Shown here in pieces: positions 35,228 through 46,260 of a DNA stretch of 64,000 nucleotides. The DNA comes from Venturia oleaginea. Its lineage: Eukaryota; Ascomycota; Dothideomycetes; Venturiales; Venturiaceae. Position numbers and translations under genes: made by a program. The notes under the pieces were generated by a model. The model saw only the letters and a list, made by a program, of their open reading frames with translations, was not told the origin of the DNA and did not search any database. Within the stretch, counting starts at the first letter, position 1; every line of letters starts with the position of its first letter. The stretch covers positions 1,178,001-1,242,000 of the forward strand of contig JABMLP010000005.1 of assembly GCA_013176395.1 (NCBI GenBank), read 5' to 3'.

Positions 35228-36019
35228 TTAGAAGAGAGCAGCGACGAGAGCGGCACCGGCAAGGGCAATGCCGGCTCCGTTCTTTGATGCGGCGCCCGTG
35301 AATTGTGGGGCAGCCGTGGCTTTGGTTAGAGCACCGCTTCCAGATGCAGCGGGGTAGCCATAGACTGGCGTAGCGACACCGGTACCGTATGCGTATGGGT
35401 AGACTGGAGCAGCAGGTGTTGAAGGCTTTGATGCAACGCCCGATGGCTTGACAGGGGCGACTGGGGTGCTTGAGACTGGGTACTCATATGGGGCATCGGA
35501 GCTTGAAGGGATCATTGGCTTTACGGGAGTAGACGAGGCCTTGGAAGAGATCATGACGGAGGAGGCTGATGGATAGTATGTGATGAGGCTGGACGTGGTC
35601 ATCATGCTCGTGGTTGTATAAGTCTTGGTGAATGTTTTGGATGACGAGACATATGTCGACTCCACAGGGCATGGGGAAGGGTAGGTAGTTGGGACCCATT
35701 TGGTGCTGAACGTTGGTTTAACATCGGTGGAGGAGCTCTTGGACGATGAGACGGGGTACTCGTAGTACGCAGACGACGAGGAGCTGGTCACTGGCTTGGT
35801 GGCAGAGTATGGAGTGGAGCTAGACTTGGCAGAGGAGGCGGAACTTGATTTGACGGAGGAGGTAACGGGGATGGGGTATTCGTAGTAGTCATAAGCGGAA
35901 GTGCTTGGGACAACAGCCTTTGCCGGGGTAGAGCTGGAGGGGGAAGAGACGACAGGGTATTCGTAGTATTCAGCGGCCAACGCGGCGCCTGCGAAAGCGA
36001 GGATAGCAGTGCACTTCAT
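35228..36019 (-). CDS. GPI-anchored Ser/Thr-rich cell-wall protein with YEYP repeats
   Basis: Surface protein of 263 residues. A signal peptide (MKCTAILAFAGAALAA) comes first. The mature chain is dominated by Ser, Thr, Pro and Ala and should be heavily O-glycosylated. The motif YYEYP or YEYP recurs at about residues 18, 46, 85 and 175, each followed by Val or Ile and a Ser-rich spacer. The middle part (KWVPTTYPSPCPVESTYVS) has the only Cys. The C-terminus has a GPI-signal layout: small residues GAASKNG as cleavage region, then a hydrophobic tail GIALAGAALVAALF. No enzyme domain is present. The role is probably structural or adhesive in the wall. I know no named family for the YEYP repeat. Confidence 0.85.
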   Translation of the reverse strand: MKCTAILAFAGAALAAEYYEYPVVSSPSSSTPAKAVVPSTSAYDYYEYPIPVTSSVKSSSASSAKSSSTPYSATKPVTSSSSSAYYEYPVSSSKSSSTDVKPTFSTKWVPTTYPSPCPVESTYVSSSKTFTKTYTTTSMMTTSSLITYYPSASSVMISSKASSTPVKPMIPSSSDAPYEYPVSSTPVAPVKPSGVASKPSTPAAPVYPYAYGTGVATPVYGYPAASGSGALTKATAAPQFTGAASKNGAGIALAGAALVAALF

Positions 36020-37529
36020 TTTGAAAGTTGTTGGATTGGTTGGGGCTTTCAGAGGGTGGTTGAAGAAGTATTAGTGGATTTGAGATGTACAATTAAGTTT
36101 AGTATTGCAAGACCGTAACGAGTGAGTCTTGTGTGCAAAGGATTGTAGTGATTGTGGATGAGAAAGACATCAGAGGTTTGATGTGCAGGTCTCTTATACA
36201 AGACTTCTCCATCCAGACTTGAGCGGCTCATGGCCCCTGTCGTGGCGTCCGGAATAGGAAACAACACAAAAAGGGGTCGGCAAATAACATTGCTCTCTTT
36301 GACGTGGGAGTAACAGCGAAGGGGCGCAGACCATGACCTTGGCTCCAATCGCTGAGTTACTGGACCTACAGGCGGAGCTAAGCTCCTCTTCATTTTACTG
36401 CTTAATTTCGTCCATCGAGAAGGATTTTGACGACAGATTGAGAAGAAAAGGCGGGAATAGTCTAGTATTCTGATCAGCCTAATTCTGATGGATGTTGGAA
36501 ACGGACAGATGTATGAGATGTTGCTACCTCCATACTACCGTCAATTGAATAATTCGTGGTACATGGCAAAATCAACAGCAAGAATGTCTGGATGTCGGTG
36601 CCGGCGTGCGGGTGGCACAGAGCTTGGGATCTCTCAGGAAGTAGAAAAAGCGGGGTTTGGCGTGTGTAAGCATTCCTTAGAGGTCGCTTGAGAAGCATGA
36701 CTGAAGTTGTGTGCTCTGGCCGCGGGTTGGACGAACGGACTTTGGCTAATAATAGGAGATTCGCGTGGTTGTTTCGTCGAACGGCTATCAGAATCTGATA
36801 TTGCAAAGATGGACACACATTCAGAGTTGATGTCGACAGTAAGATTGCTCAAAGCAAGGAGCGGGCCACGATAACAGGACTCCACTTCAATACGAAGCGC
36901 CTGTTTGTCGGTGTGCATTGCCTGAGTCGCTTTCTGATCTCGTTGACTCGGGCCGTGATGTTCTTGCCTGCAATCAGATGTGCTGCTGGCATCTTCAACG
37001 GGCTCAGCCTCGATACTTCCAGGGCACCATGGACGATGGCTTCGTAGTGATTGCGACAACTACAATTTCCACTGCACAAAACACCCACGACCGCAGCATC
37101 TGACTCGACTCCATCAACACTTCTAACTTCCAACCGAGATGGCATGCAATACCGTTTACGTACCTGCATCTACTAACCAGCAGGATGCCTCAACCCGCCA
37201 AGGGACGTATCTGCAGCCCGTGCCCGTTGACGGAGGCTGTGTATCCACCAATTTTTGCTTTTGAACAAACCCCCTTTTGCTCTGGGTAAGAATCTGGACA
37301 TTCAAACCATTACCAGCAAAAAGGACTTTCGATGCGACACGTATTGGACCATTTCCATCTTGGAAAGGAGAGAAGTTCGAACATATCATCTTCACGCCTG
37401 GAATACCGATTACAACACTCCATCTATCAAGCCAAACATGTATGAACTTCACCTGTCCAGTGACCCCATAACTTGAAGCTTAGCTTGCTCCATGCAATAT
37501 ACAAACTGCTTTCAAACCATCCATCCCCT
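36020..37529. other. intergenic, no gene seen
   Basis: About 1.5 kb between two minus-strand genes. Several frames stay open for 100-140 codons on both strands and overlap one another, but none shows a domain or a protein-like composition. Confidence 0.45.
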
Positions 37530-38444
37530 TCACAACCTCGACTCTATGCGCATCTTCCCAGCACTTGCTCCAGCCAACAACAATGCCTGCGATGGCGTGT
37601 GAGCCAGACTCGACGTAGAATATGTCGACGCTCTCTTCGCTGCCTTCGACTCCCCAAACACATAGCTAAATCGGACCTTGCTATTCTGACCCTCCTCAAA
37701 ATCAAATTCCTCCGATCCCTGTTCCGCCTCCAGCTCACCTGCAAGTTGCAAAGCCGTGCATCCATCCGCATCCTGCGCATCCACTGGCACACCGGCTTGA
37801 ACCAAGAATGGAATAACCTTTGCTTGTCTTCCCACGGCCGCTGCGTGGAGTGCCGTTCTTCCAAGTTGGTCCGTTGCATCCATCTTTGCTCCGTGCATCG
37901 CCAGACTTTTGAGGACGCTGAGGTGACCGCCTGCTGCTGCGAGATGGACTGGCAGCAGACCATATTTTGATTTCTTGTTTGTATCCGCGCCTGCTCCAAG
38001 AAGTCGCCCGACTTGTGGTAGGTCGCCGGTGGATGCTGCCTCGCACATCATTTCGCAGAGACTTCTCCGGTTGGATGTAATGGTTACCAGACTCATTCTT
38101 TTCGACGGTAGACTGGATCTGCGCACATGACCACGGCCTGGTGATGTGTCACTCCCTGACACCAAAGCCTCCCACGCTTGCTCATTCACTGTCGGCGCTT
38201 CCGATGACAAGTCGTCTTCGAATGGGTGTTTTCTCTGGTCGTAGTCGACGTGACTGTCCAGGATGCTGCCCATGGAGTTATCTGGCATTTGCGCAAATCC
38301 AAATCGCGCATTGAGTCTGTCCCCTTTCTCTAACAGATAGAAGCTGTCCAGTTCAGTATATGCATCCTTCTCACCAATCTCTGCTTTCGTTGGCCTCAAG
38401 CGCATGCTCAATCTGTTGGATAATCCAAATGCAATCCGTGCCAT
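37530..38444 (-). CDS. ankyrin-repeat protein
   Basis: Protein of 304 residues with three or four ankyrin repeats at about residues 130-230: SLCEMMCEAASTGDLPQVGR, YGLLPVHLAAAGGHLSVLKS, LGRTALHAAAVGRQAKVIPF and DGCTALQLAGELEAEQG. The repeats bind partner proteins. The N-terminal 125 residues are charged with no recognised domain, and the C-terminus is Ser/Ala-rich. The start at 38,444 is the first Met after an in-frame stop near 38,500. The same frame is open for 18 codons above it and begins just after a CTAG that could be an acceptor, so a further 5' exon is possible. No signal peptide. Function unknown. Confidence 0.78.
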   Translation of the reverse strand: MARIAFGLSNRLSMRLRPTKAEIGEKDAYTELDSFYLLEKGDRLNARFGFAQMPDNSMGSILDSHVDYDQRKHPFEDDLSSEAPTVNEQAWEALVSGSDTSPGRGHVRRSSLPSKRMSLVTITSNRRSLCEMMCEAASTGDLPQVGRLLGAGADTNKKSKYGLLPVHLAAAGGHLSVLKSLAMHGAKMDATDQLGRTALHAAAVGRQAKVIPFLVQAGVPVDAQDADGCTALQLAGELEAEQGSEEFDFEEGQNSKVRFSYVFGESKAAKRASTYSTSSLAHTPSQALLLAGASAGKMRIESRL

Positions 38445-40007
38445 CTTCGCAGTTCCGAACCCAAATCGAGCGGAAACTCCCAGATGTTGAGCGCACTAGG
38501 GATTTTTGAAGTCGAATGGTCTTACAGGGAGGACCGAGGTGAGCGGCTGATTCAGGAGTGTTACTCAATATGAACGATGCAACCGGTAATCTCCAAAGTC
38601 CCTCATAGAGAGCGAAAATAGAAGGAATAATATGTAGATGAGGCAGATTGAAGCATTACTAGGCACAGTCCTCCGATATATAGTCCCACACTCACCCCTT
38701 TCGATATCGAACCTGCCTTGCCGGAATAGGAAAGCAGGGAAATAACCAAGCTCCACCAAGCACGCGAGCATTGACGCTGATCCAAGCCAAGCCTGTCAAA
38801 ACTCCAAATCTACCACGGATCATGAATGCGATGCCAATAGCCATTCCCAGGAGATACCGATGACGATATCACGAGGCACACTCACGATGGGAAATACGGT
38901 TTGCAGGGTGTGCGATGCTGAGATAGAATAGGGGGGCACCCGAGACACAAGACACGATGGAGGACGCATTACATCCCAAACTGACACGGTCCGATAGCCT
39001 TATCAGCGTAGATCGAGTCGTGTCACCGTCACTTACCTCGATTCTCGATGCTGGAACTTGGATATCCACGATCCGGCTCTTGGCTCCAGAGCTTGCTGCG
39101 AGGGGCTTTGGGGAGGCTCATAGGGGAGGAAGACATTACATCACCTCCCGGGTTCCGATAGTGGTGGAGATACTATGTACTCCGCCCGCTGCTCGTGAAT
39201 ATAGCCTCCATATCACATCGCGATGCACAATGTTAGATCTCTGCCTGGGATGCTTATCACGATAGTATGGACGGCAGGCAGTATGCGGATAATAATCACG
39301 ACCCTTTGCTAGATTGTTTCCCAAGCGAGGACGCCGAAGAAGGAGCCATTGCTCTCGCATCGAAAGAGTTTCCCTTGTTGTCAAGATCTGAGTTCGGGTC
39401 GTGCTCGCTACGCTGCGCTGGCCTCACCGTCACAGATATAGCATCCAGTCCGACGAATAGGTTTGAGCGCCGGATGGCAGGGTATACCCAGCATAATGAA
39501 CGATGCGTAAGTAAGACATGGCTAATCGCGTATAAGCGTACCCTTCGTACCTACCTGACCTTCTCTTTCAAGGTTTGTAGTAGGGCTTGGAGATCACCCG
39601 ATGCACCAATTATCTATCACGTCTTTTCGAATAAACATTAAACAATGGAAAAATAAGGAAATGGATACGAGGCGGAATTGATCGTTATGAGGCCCGGATC
39701 GTAGCTTAGATGGCATCGTGAAGTGAAACTCTCTCGCGTCCATATTGGGGAGGTAGGAGATATATATACAGGGAGTTGGCACGGGAAAAGAGGAGATAGT
39801 GTGATGAGATGACTATTAATTACTACGTACTACTTCTCGCTCTCATTCTCTTCTCTATGACCGGTTGTTCGTCGACCTGATAATGGCCATTATGGGAAGG
39901 ATCAGGATGTCCAGCATCATGATCCCGTTCCCCCTCTACAAAACCAATCCTAAGGTGACGAAAATACACACGATCCACCCGGAAAAAGCACCTTGCACAC
40001 TTTCTCG
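38445..40007. other. intergenic, no gene seen
   Basis: About 1.55 kb between minus-strand genes. Short open frames only. No repeat or RNA gene was recognised. Confidence 0.5.
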
Positions 40008-41432
40008 TTATTTTGCAAGCGCGTCAGGTCTCTCCCGAATACTACTATCGCGAAGAATACTCCTTTCCAACGTTGCGCTCCGTCGATAGACTTCCTTCAA
40101 ACTAACTGGACTCATTGGTCTGGATACCGGCCCTCCTCTTGAAGACATAATCGGTATCCCTAGAGTTCCAGAATCGGCTCTTAGCCTGCCTCCTATTTTC
40201 ATCTCCTCCTGCGTGGTGTTGGTGGATGTGTCTCTGTTGTTGGAGTCCATCCCTACACCACTGTTACTAGCAGTCATTCGGCTCCTCCGCCTACTCTCCT
40301 TAAGCCATAAATTGAGATTTCCGAGACTGGGTGGCAGATCGGCGATGGGTTTGGGTGCAGTACCTCGCTCCGAAACAGAAGCGGTGGAGACTGCGCGCAT
40401 TGGCATCAGACTTATGTGAGTTGGTGGCGTTTGCGCGGAGATGGAATTCACATCTGCGTGATGCGATACCCTATGTGTGCCTGGGGAGAGTGTGGAGAGA
40501 CTTCGAGGCGGTGCTGAAAGAAGGCTTCCGAGGTTTTCGTATTCAAAGACGGAAAGGGATAACATTTCTTCATGGCTATTTTGAGAATTGCGGCCATCTC
40601 GCGAGACGGGGTGGGATCCTAGGGGACCGGATACGTTGTCCATTGTTGAGATTGATCGTGTTGGGAACGCTGGTGGAGGGAGTGTCGGCGCCATTCCTCT
40701 CGACAGTGCTGGTCTTGTCGGTGCCATTCCCATGATTGCTTCAATGTCAGCCTGGGACATGTCCGCTGGCATTAATGTTGCGTTGCCGTCGTCGAGTCTT
40801 TCACCCCTCTTTCGGATGATTCTCCGTTTGCGCCAGAGACACCAGGATAGCGCTGCTATGATCATCAGGAGCCAGATGCCTATGCCAACAGCTACTCCGA
40901 TGATCGTTTGGTTCTTCAGTACAGGTCCAGGTGTCACTGAAGTGAGACCCTCTGCTGCTTTGGCGGCGGAAGCTGATGCGTTCGAGAGACCTGTGGCTGT
41001 TGTCGTGCTTATAGCAATGATGCTGGTAGCTACTGACGGGCCAGATCCAGAGCCACCAAGTGCTGAATTGAACAGCGTCGAGAAGGGGGTTGAAGCCGAA
41101 TTGAATAATGTGGACACTGCACTCGGTGACTGAAAGCCCACGAGCGTCGAGGAACTCCCCGATGATGCCGTTATTGACACGCCGCCAACCGACTGAAAAC
41201 TCGCGCTTGCTGAAGGCTGATTTGGATTATTCGTTGGCGCAGAGTCCATGCTCATGATCAGACTCGACATCGTCTGCGGTGACTGTGATTGTTGATCAAC
41301 CGATGCAATTGTTTGTTGCGGTGGGTTGGCAGTTTGTGGTGCATCCGGATTACCAGAGCCTGGTCCAAAACCTCCAGGCCCAAAGCCTTCCGGTTGAAAG
41401 CCTGGCGGGTAGATGGGCTGGAAGGAATCCAT
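40008..41432 (-). CDS. single-pass membrane protein with Ser/Thr-rich ectodomain
   Basis: Protein of 474 residues starting MDSFQPIYPPGFQPEGFGPG. Residues 1-175 are rich in Gly, Pro, Ser, Thr and Ala, as in mucin-like wall sensors. One membrane segment follows (NQTIIGVAVGIGIWLLMIIA), then a basic stop-transfer RKRRIIRKRGER. The 250-residue cytosolic tail is rich in Ser, Arg and Pro (SRDGRNSQNSHEEMLSLSVF; RRRSRMTASNSGVG) and looks like a phosphorylation target. There is no classical signal peptide, so a type III topology is possible. The layout resembles Mid2/Wsc-type sensors, but no WSC domain is present. A start 57 codons upstream is open but less likely. Confidence 0.72.
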   Translation of the reverse strand: MDSFQPIYPPGFQPEGFGPGGFGPGSGNPDAPQTANPPQQTIASVDQQSQSPQTMSSLIMSMDSAPTNNPNQPSASASFQSVGGVSITASSGSSSTLVGFQSPSAVSTLFNSASTPFSTLFNSALGGSGSGPSVATSIIAISTTTATGLSNASASAAKAAEGLTSVTPGPVLKNQTIIGVAVGIGIWLLMIIAALSWCLWRKRRIIRKRGERLDDGNATLMPADMSQADIEAIMGMAPTRPALSRGMAPTLPPPAFPTRSISTMDNVSGPLGSHPVSRDGRNSQNSHEEMLSLSVFEYENLGSLLSAPPRSLSTLSPGTHRVSHHADVNSISAQTPPTHISLMPMRAVSTASVSERGTAPKPIADLPPSLGNLNLWLKESRRRSRMTASNSGVGMDSNNRDTSTNTTQEEMKIGGRLRADSGTLGIPIMSSRGGPVSRPMSPVSLKEVYRRSATLERSILRDSSIRERPDALAK

Positions 41433-42288
41433 TGCGATCCAAGTCCTTTGCTGGTTGTTGCCTCCGTGATCCTTCCTTCTGGCGCTCGTGAGTAAGTAAA
41501 CGCTCGATTTCAAATCTTCAGTACAAGTGGGTCCGTTGTTCGTGAGCTTGTGAACTGGTATATTTTTCGGACAAACAAGAAAATTGTGTATCAATAGCAA
41601 CAACGGTTAATGAAAAAAATGTGAGAAATAGACAAGAAAGAGAGGGAGCTGACAGGAAACCACTTGAAGGCTGAGCGTACGACTCAGATTTGCTTGCCCA
41701 TACTCTCCAATGAGACTTGTTTCGTCGGACACCTCATCGCAACAGTATGTATGTATTCCCTGGTGACAGACCGTTTAATAGTTTCAGGTACTAAACATAG
41801 ATCGATGAAACGAGATGCCATTGTCGTGTATACTCAACTCGCGAACTTGCGGCTTGCAATTCTTGCCAAGATATGAGACAGTGCATCAAAGGCACTAAAA
41901 AGTGCGTAATCAGACACGTTCTAGAGAGCGGTCATTTCGTCGAAATCCACTGGAAGAGTCGCAAGCATGGAGAAAGGGAAGCTGAAAGGTCTACAAAGCA
42001 ACATCTCTCGTTTCGTATCCCGTCCCCATCCATGAAACAGCGTTGACGCGTTTGATGATCAGAGCGTTTCATGCTCAGGCACGTACAAGGCGCCTGAGAC
42101 AAGCCTTCTTTTTCCTCGAGCATATCAGTACAGATCGAAAAGCAAGGCTTGTGTTGTTGTGAAGAAATGTGGAAGAAGACGAGGGAAAGAGGAAAAGAGA
42201 GAGGATTGCTAGCGTGGCCCGTGTCTGCGCTAGACGAATTAGGCAATGACCCACATAAAAGTGGTTATTGTGACAGACTCAACGTTGT
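41433..42288. other. intergenic, no gene seen
   Basis: About 850 bases upstream of the membrane-protein gene, probably its promoter and 5' leader. No conserved frame was seen. Confidence 0.45.
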
Positions 42289-42741
42289 TCAAAGGCTCCA
42301 ACGAGATCGGCTTTCAAAAGCCAGACCATAGAGAGCCAGAAGAGTCAAACAATATGCCTTCTCACTGAGGAACGAATCCGACGTTACCATCACAGATGAA
42401 GTGGAATCCCCACGCTGTGTGAGGAAGATCAAATCTTGCGCTCTTGGGCCAATAATCTTTCGAGCAATGTGGTTCGAAGGAGCTGGGGTAATTCCGTGAT
42501 GACAAGATCGAAATTCTGGGTGATACATTGGAAACTGTTTGCTCATGAGTGCGCTGTTATCGATATCGATCATGAAGAAAGGTTTAAAAAACATGTTATC
42601 CAACTTATCTTGATAACAATATCCATCCATTTTGGCCACTTTATCCCAAATAATTCGCCTCAACCTTGCCATCCTATGGAAGCATTTGTTTTGACAGAGA
42701 TAGGCAAGTTTGATCTTCATAGCCTCCGGTAGGCAAGCCAC
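42289..42741 (-). other. unidentified 150-residue open frame, possible small gene
   Basis: Intact minus-strand frame of 150 residues (MACLPEAMKIKLAYLCQNKC ... LALYGLAFESRSRWSL). The middle part, CHHGITPAPSNHIARKIIG followed by QDLIFLTQRGD, has a protein-like composition. I recognise no domain, and there is no signal peptide. It lies 236 bases downstream of the exopolyphosphatase gene on the same strand. It may be a real lineage-specific gene, the last exon of a decayed gene, or chance. Confidence 0.3.
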
Positions 42742-42977
42742 GAAGAAAAGGCTTACATGTCCCTATACACGCCTCGCTCGCATGCGACCTATCGCTAAAG
42801 GTAGCTTGATGGACGCCGAGATCGCTTTTGAAATGGTTATTGCTACTGTGAAGATGCGCCATCTATTGAGAAGCTTCGAGAGGACTACCCAGTATTGCTT
42901 CGTGGCCCGTGTGAGGAAGTGCAGTAAACACTTTGCCAATTGGCATATGCCTCATGTCAATAACATGAAATGCCCGA

Positions 42978-44420
42978 TTAGTCCCAAGCCATGACAGCCT
43001 TCTCAATAATCGGCCGGATGACTTTTCTCCCAGCATCTGAGCGCTCATGAGTCCACACCATTTGCCGATGCCCGAGTTCATTGGCTCTATGCCATGGCTC
43101 AGCCTTGAGCGTTGGGTCATTCTCAATCGCCGTCTTCACAGTGTCAAAAAGGCTGTCGGCTTGATCTTGACTGATTCGTACATCGCTTCGGACAACGAGA
43201 ACGATCTGGAGGGAGGAATCGGATTAGCCTAACATAAGTACAAAAGATTATGTTGCAGCACTCACCTCGCGAATCTTCTTTTTTTTACCGTGCTTATCCT
43301 TGATTTTGTACTTGTTGAGAGTGATGTTGATATCAGTTCCAAGTTGCGCCGTCCAAGCTGCCTCGACAGCGAACCAGTCAAAGAGTGCTTCAAACTCCGT
43401 CTTCTCAATTTGCTCATCTAAAGAGTATGGAATGGAGGCGAAACCAAGACTGACAGTAGGCGTAAGTGGCGATGGAGTATCCACCAAATCTCCCTTCCAG
43501 TCGCGTCGAAGCAGATCTCGAACAGAGAGTTTGTCAAGGTCTTTCTTCGCGCTGCCCAATTTTCGATCTAATTCTTTCATTTTCTTGTCGAGCTTCGATT
43601 TGTGCCAGTTACTACGTTCTAGAACGCGCTGGGAGATTCTGCGATCCTCATCTGTGGCAGAACCAAGTCCACCAGAGTCGATTGAGATGGCACTGAGAAT
43701 GAGCTCGAGCAGCTCGTGGGGCATATGGTATTCTTCCGGCAACTTCTCCAACTCATCGAGCATTTGCCGAGCAACCAAGGTCGTGCAACTTGCCACAGTC
43801 TCAAAGATTCGCGGTTTAGCGTCTTTGCCAGCCCCGGAATCTTGATGATGGTCGAAGATGCTCAAAATCGGAGCATTGCTCCACTTGCGCAGAGGTACAG
43901 CATGGTCAACGATGACGATTCCTTTGATATCGCTAGCAAGTGTTTCCGGAGACTCCGGTAATTCATCTAGTGTCAAGAGATCTGAATGTCCCGAGCTCAT
44001 TTGAGAGTTAGCCAACGCGAGTTTATTTTCCGGGCGCAAATCCAGGGCATCTGTCGGAGTCTGCAGCAACGCAATAGCCTTGACGGGGTTCGAAGTGTTG
44101 GCTGTGGAGTGTTCAAGATGGTAAGCCCAGGTGAGAGCGGCAGTCATTGAATCGAGGTCACCCCCTTCATTGCCCTGAACAAGGATCCATTCAGAAGAGC
44201 GACCAGCTTGCCAGTCAATCAGGAATTCCTTCTTCGTTTCCCGGCTCCATTCGCTGAAGTGTCCCACGCCTGTTTCGATTGCGCCGGCAGCCTTGATGGT
44301 TCTTGATGGTTGGTCGCCGTGTTTTTTGAAGATTACTTGGTCCGGACGCGCTGGAGTTGCGTGTATTCTTGTAACAAGTTGGAGACCGCCCAGAAGGGCA
44401 GTGAAGGGTGATTTCTTCAT
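42978..44420 (-). CDS. DHH-family exopolyphosphatase (PPX1-like), two exons
   Basis: Enzyme of the DHH phosphoesterase superfamily, PPX1/inorganic-pyrophosphatase type, expected to cut terminal phosphate from polyphosphate with Mn2+ or Mg2+. Exons 44420-43266 and 43205-42978 give 460 residues. Metal-binding motifs in order: GNEGGDLDSMTA, IVIVDHAVPL, the signature IFDHHQDSG, and AISIDSGGLGSATDED. The DHHA2-like C-terminal domain covers residues 300-460 (SLGFASIPYSLDEQIE; LVVRSDVRISQDQA; ELGHRQMVWTHERSDAGRK). The N-terminus, MKKSPFTALLGGLQLVTRIHATPA, looks like a signal peptide, which is unusual because yeast PPX1 is cytosolic. The second exon is needed to complete the DHHA2 domain. Confidence 0.88.
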
Positions 44421-44837
44421 GGTATGTTTTGATTACAATTGCAAAGGAGTGGAGAAAGAAGGTAATATGGAAGGAAGTTCAGAAAATTGGCCATCAGTGT
44501 AACTTCATTTACCCCTGTACTTGTGCCAATACCTTGGGCCATGACGTCGCTTGCACCATTCAAACGCCTGGCTGGACGTGGGGCTCATGTATTACATGTA
44601 AGATACGAACAAAGAGGGTGGTGGCATTGGGAAGAATTGGCACACCAAAGGATGATATACATTGCAGGCATATATCTCTCGCGGTACGACGAACGCCGAG
44701 GACTCGTTTTCAGCTCTCTCCTTTCATATAATCACGCTGGGATCAGAAAGAGAGCGGCGACTGATTCCAAAGTCGACATTGTCGCCTAAGACCCACTCGT
44801 ATAGTGCTATAACGTCGGGAAATTATAGTAGGCTAAT
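44421..44837. other. divergent promoter region
   Basis: About 420 bases between the exopolyphosphatase and pectinase starts. It should contain both promoters. Frames open here are out of phase extensions and not supported. Confidence 0.5.
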
Positions 44838-46260
44838 ATGAATTATCGTGATCGTTTCGTCTATCAAGTAAGACTCAACATGTTGCTGAGGTTTCTATTA
44901 CCTACGCTGTGCACAATTGGAGTGGCTGCAGACCAAAGAAAAAATGATAATGAATGTACAATTCCGGCTAGTGGTACAAACCTCACGGATGATGCACCCG
45001 CGATACGTGCAGCTTTCAAGGAATGTCGAAAGCATGCTAGGATCGTCTTCAATCCCACCACCTACTTCATCAATTCTGAGCTGGACATCAGAGGTCTCGA
45101 AGACGTGGATATCGATATACGAGGCGAGCTCCTGGTGAGCCGGAGATGATAAAGTGCGCGAGTCCCGGCTGAATTAGTCTATAGTGGAGTACCGACATTC
45201 CGTACTGGCTCAATGCCTCTCTACCGGTAGGATATCAGAACCAGTCGACAGCATTCATCCTCGGCGGCAACAATGTTCGCATCAATGGCTACGGCACCGG
45301 AACACTGAATGGCAATGGTGACCATTGGTATCAATGGATCAGAAAGCAGAAGAATACTTCAAACTATCCTGGCCGTCCACATCAAATCACCTTCAACGGC
45401 CTCACCAACTCCGTAGTCAAAGGGCTACGGTTTCTACGAAGCCAGATGTGGACAATGTCAATCATCAACAGTACCAACAGTAACTTTGAAGACATCTTCG
45501 TAAACAATACTGGTAATGTAGTATCAAGCTGTGAGCTTTGCACATCCCCCATGCCTCGCAGAGAACAGTCAACTGACAAATCCAAGCAAACACCGACGGC
45601 GTAGACACATTCTTCTCCTCCAACCTCCTTTTCAAGAATTGGACCGTTTACAACGGCGACGATTCCTTCTCCGCAAAAGCAAACAGCACAAACATCACCA
45701 TCCGCGATTCCCACTTCTATAACGGCCTAGGCATAGCCATCGGCTCCATCGGTCAATACAAAGGCCAATTCGAAACCATTGAAAACATATACACTGAAAA
45801 TCTCATCTTCACGAATACTCTTCACGCTTTCTACGTCAAAACATGGACAGACAATCAAGTCGGCTTCCCACCCAATGGCGGTGGAGGCGGTCTCGGCTTC
45901 GCTTCTAACCTGACCTCAAAGAATCTGACCGTTTCCGGTTTGCGCGGTGCTGCGGTCTCGATTTCCCAATGTACGCGGTTTAGCGGTGCGCCTGGCGTAG
46001 GTAACTGCACGAATAGTCAATTCCAGATCAAAGATGTTGAGATTGATGGGATGAAGGGTATGACCAAGGATCGAAGGGTGGCGAGTCTCCAGTGCAGTGG
46101 TGTGGCGCCGTGCACGAATATCACGCTGCAGAATATTGATTTAAAATTATCGAATGGAACTGGGGCGACGAGGTATCTTTGTGGAAATGTAGTGAATGCG
46201 ACTGGATGGAATTGTACCGGAGCCCCATGTGTTGGTGGTAGTGCCACGGGAGGTTGTTAA
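44838..46260 (+). CDS. glycoside hydrolase family 28 pectinase, secreted, three exons
   Basis: Family 28 enzyme (polygalacturonase, exopolygalacturonase or rhamnogalacturonase type) that cuts pectin outside the cell. Exons 44838-45134, 45185-45530 and 45587-46260 join in phase to 438 residues; starting instead at the second Met (44,880) gives 424 residues and a better signal peptide (MLLRFLLPTLCTIGVAADQ). Catalytic region: NTDGVDTF, then the Asp pair in YNGDDSFSAKANST. The usual GHG motif reads GLGIAIGSIGQY, so the His is replaced by Leu, and the RIKTW position reads YVKTW. Many Asn-X-Ser/Thr sites occur. The C-terminus ends with a Cys-rich LCGNVVNATGWNCTGAPC segment usual in exo-acting members. 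The substrate subtype is uncertain. Confidence 0.9.

Noticed and set aside
45135..45184. Alternative acceptor at GATATCAG for the first GH28 intron
   Set aside because: It keeps the frame but loses the conserved TDIPYW..Y segment, which the CTATAG acceptor at 45,184 retains.
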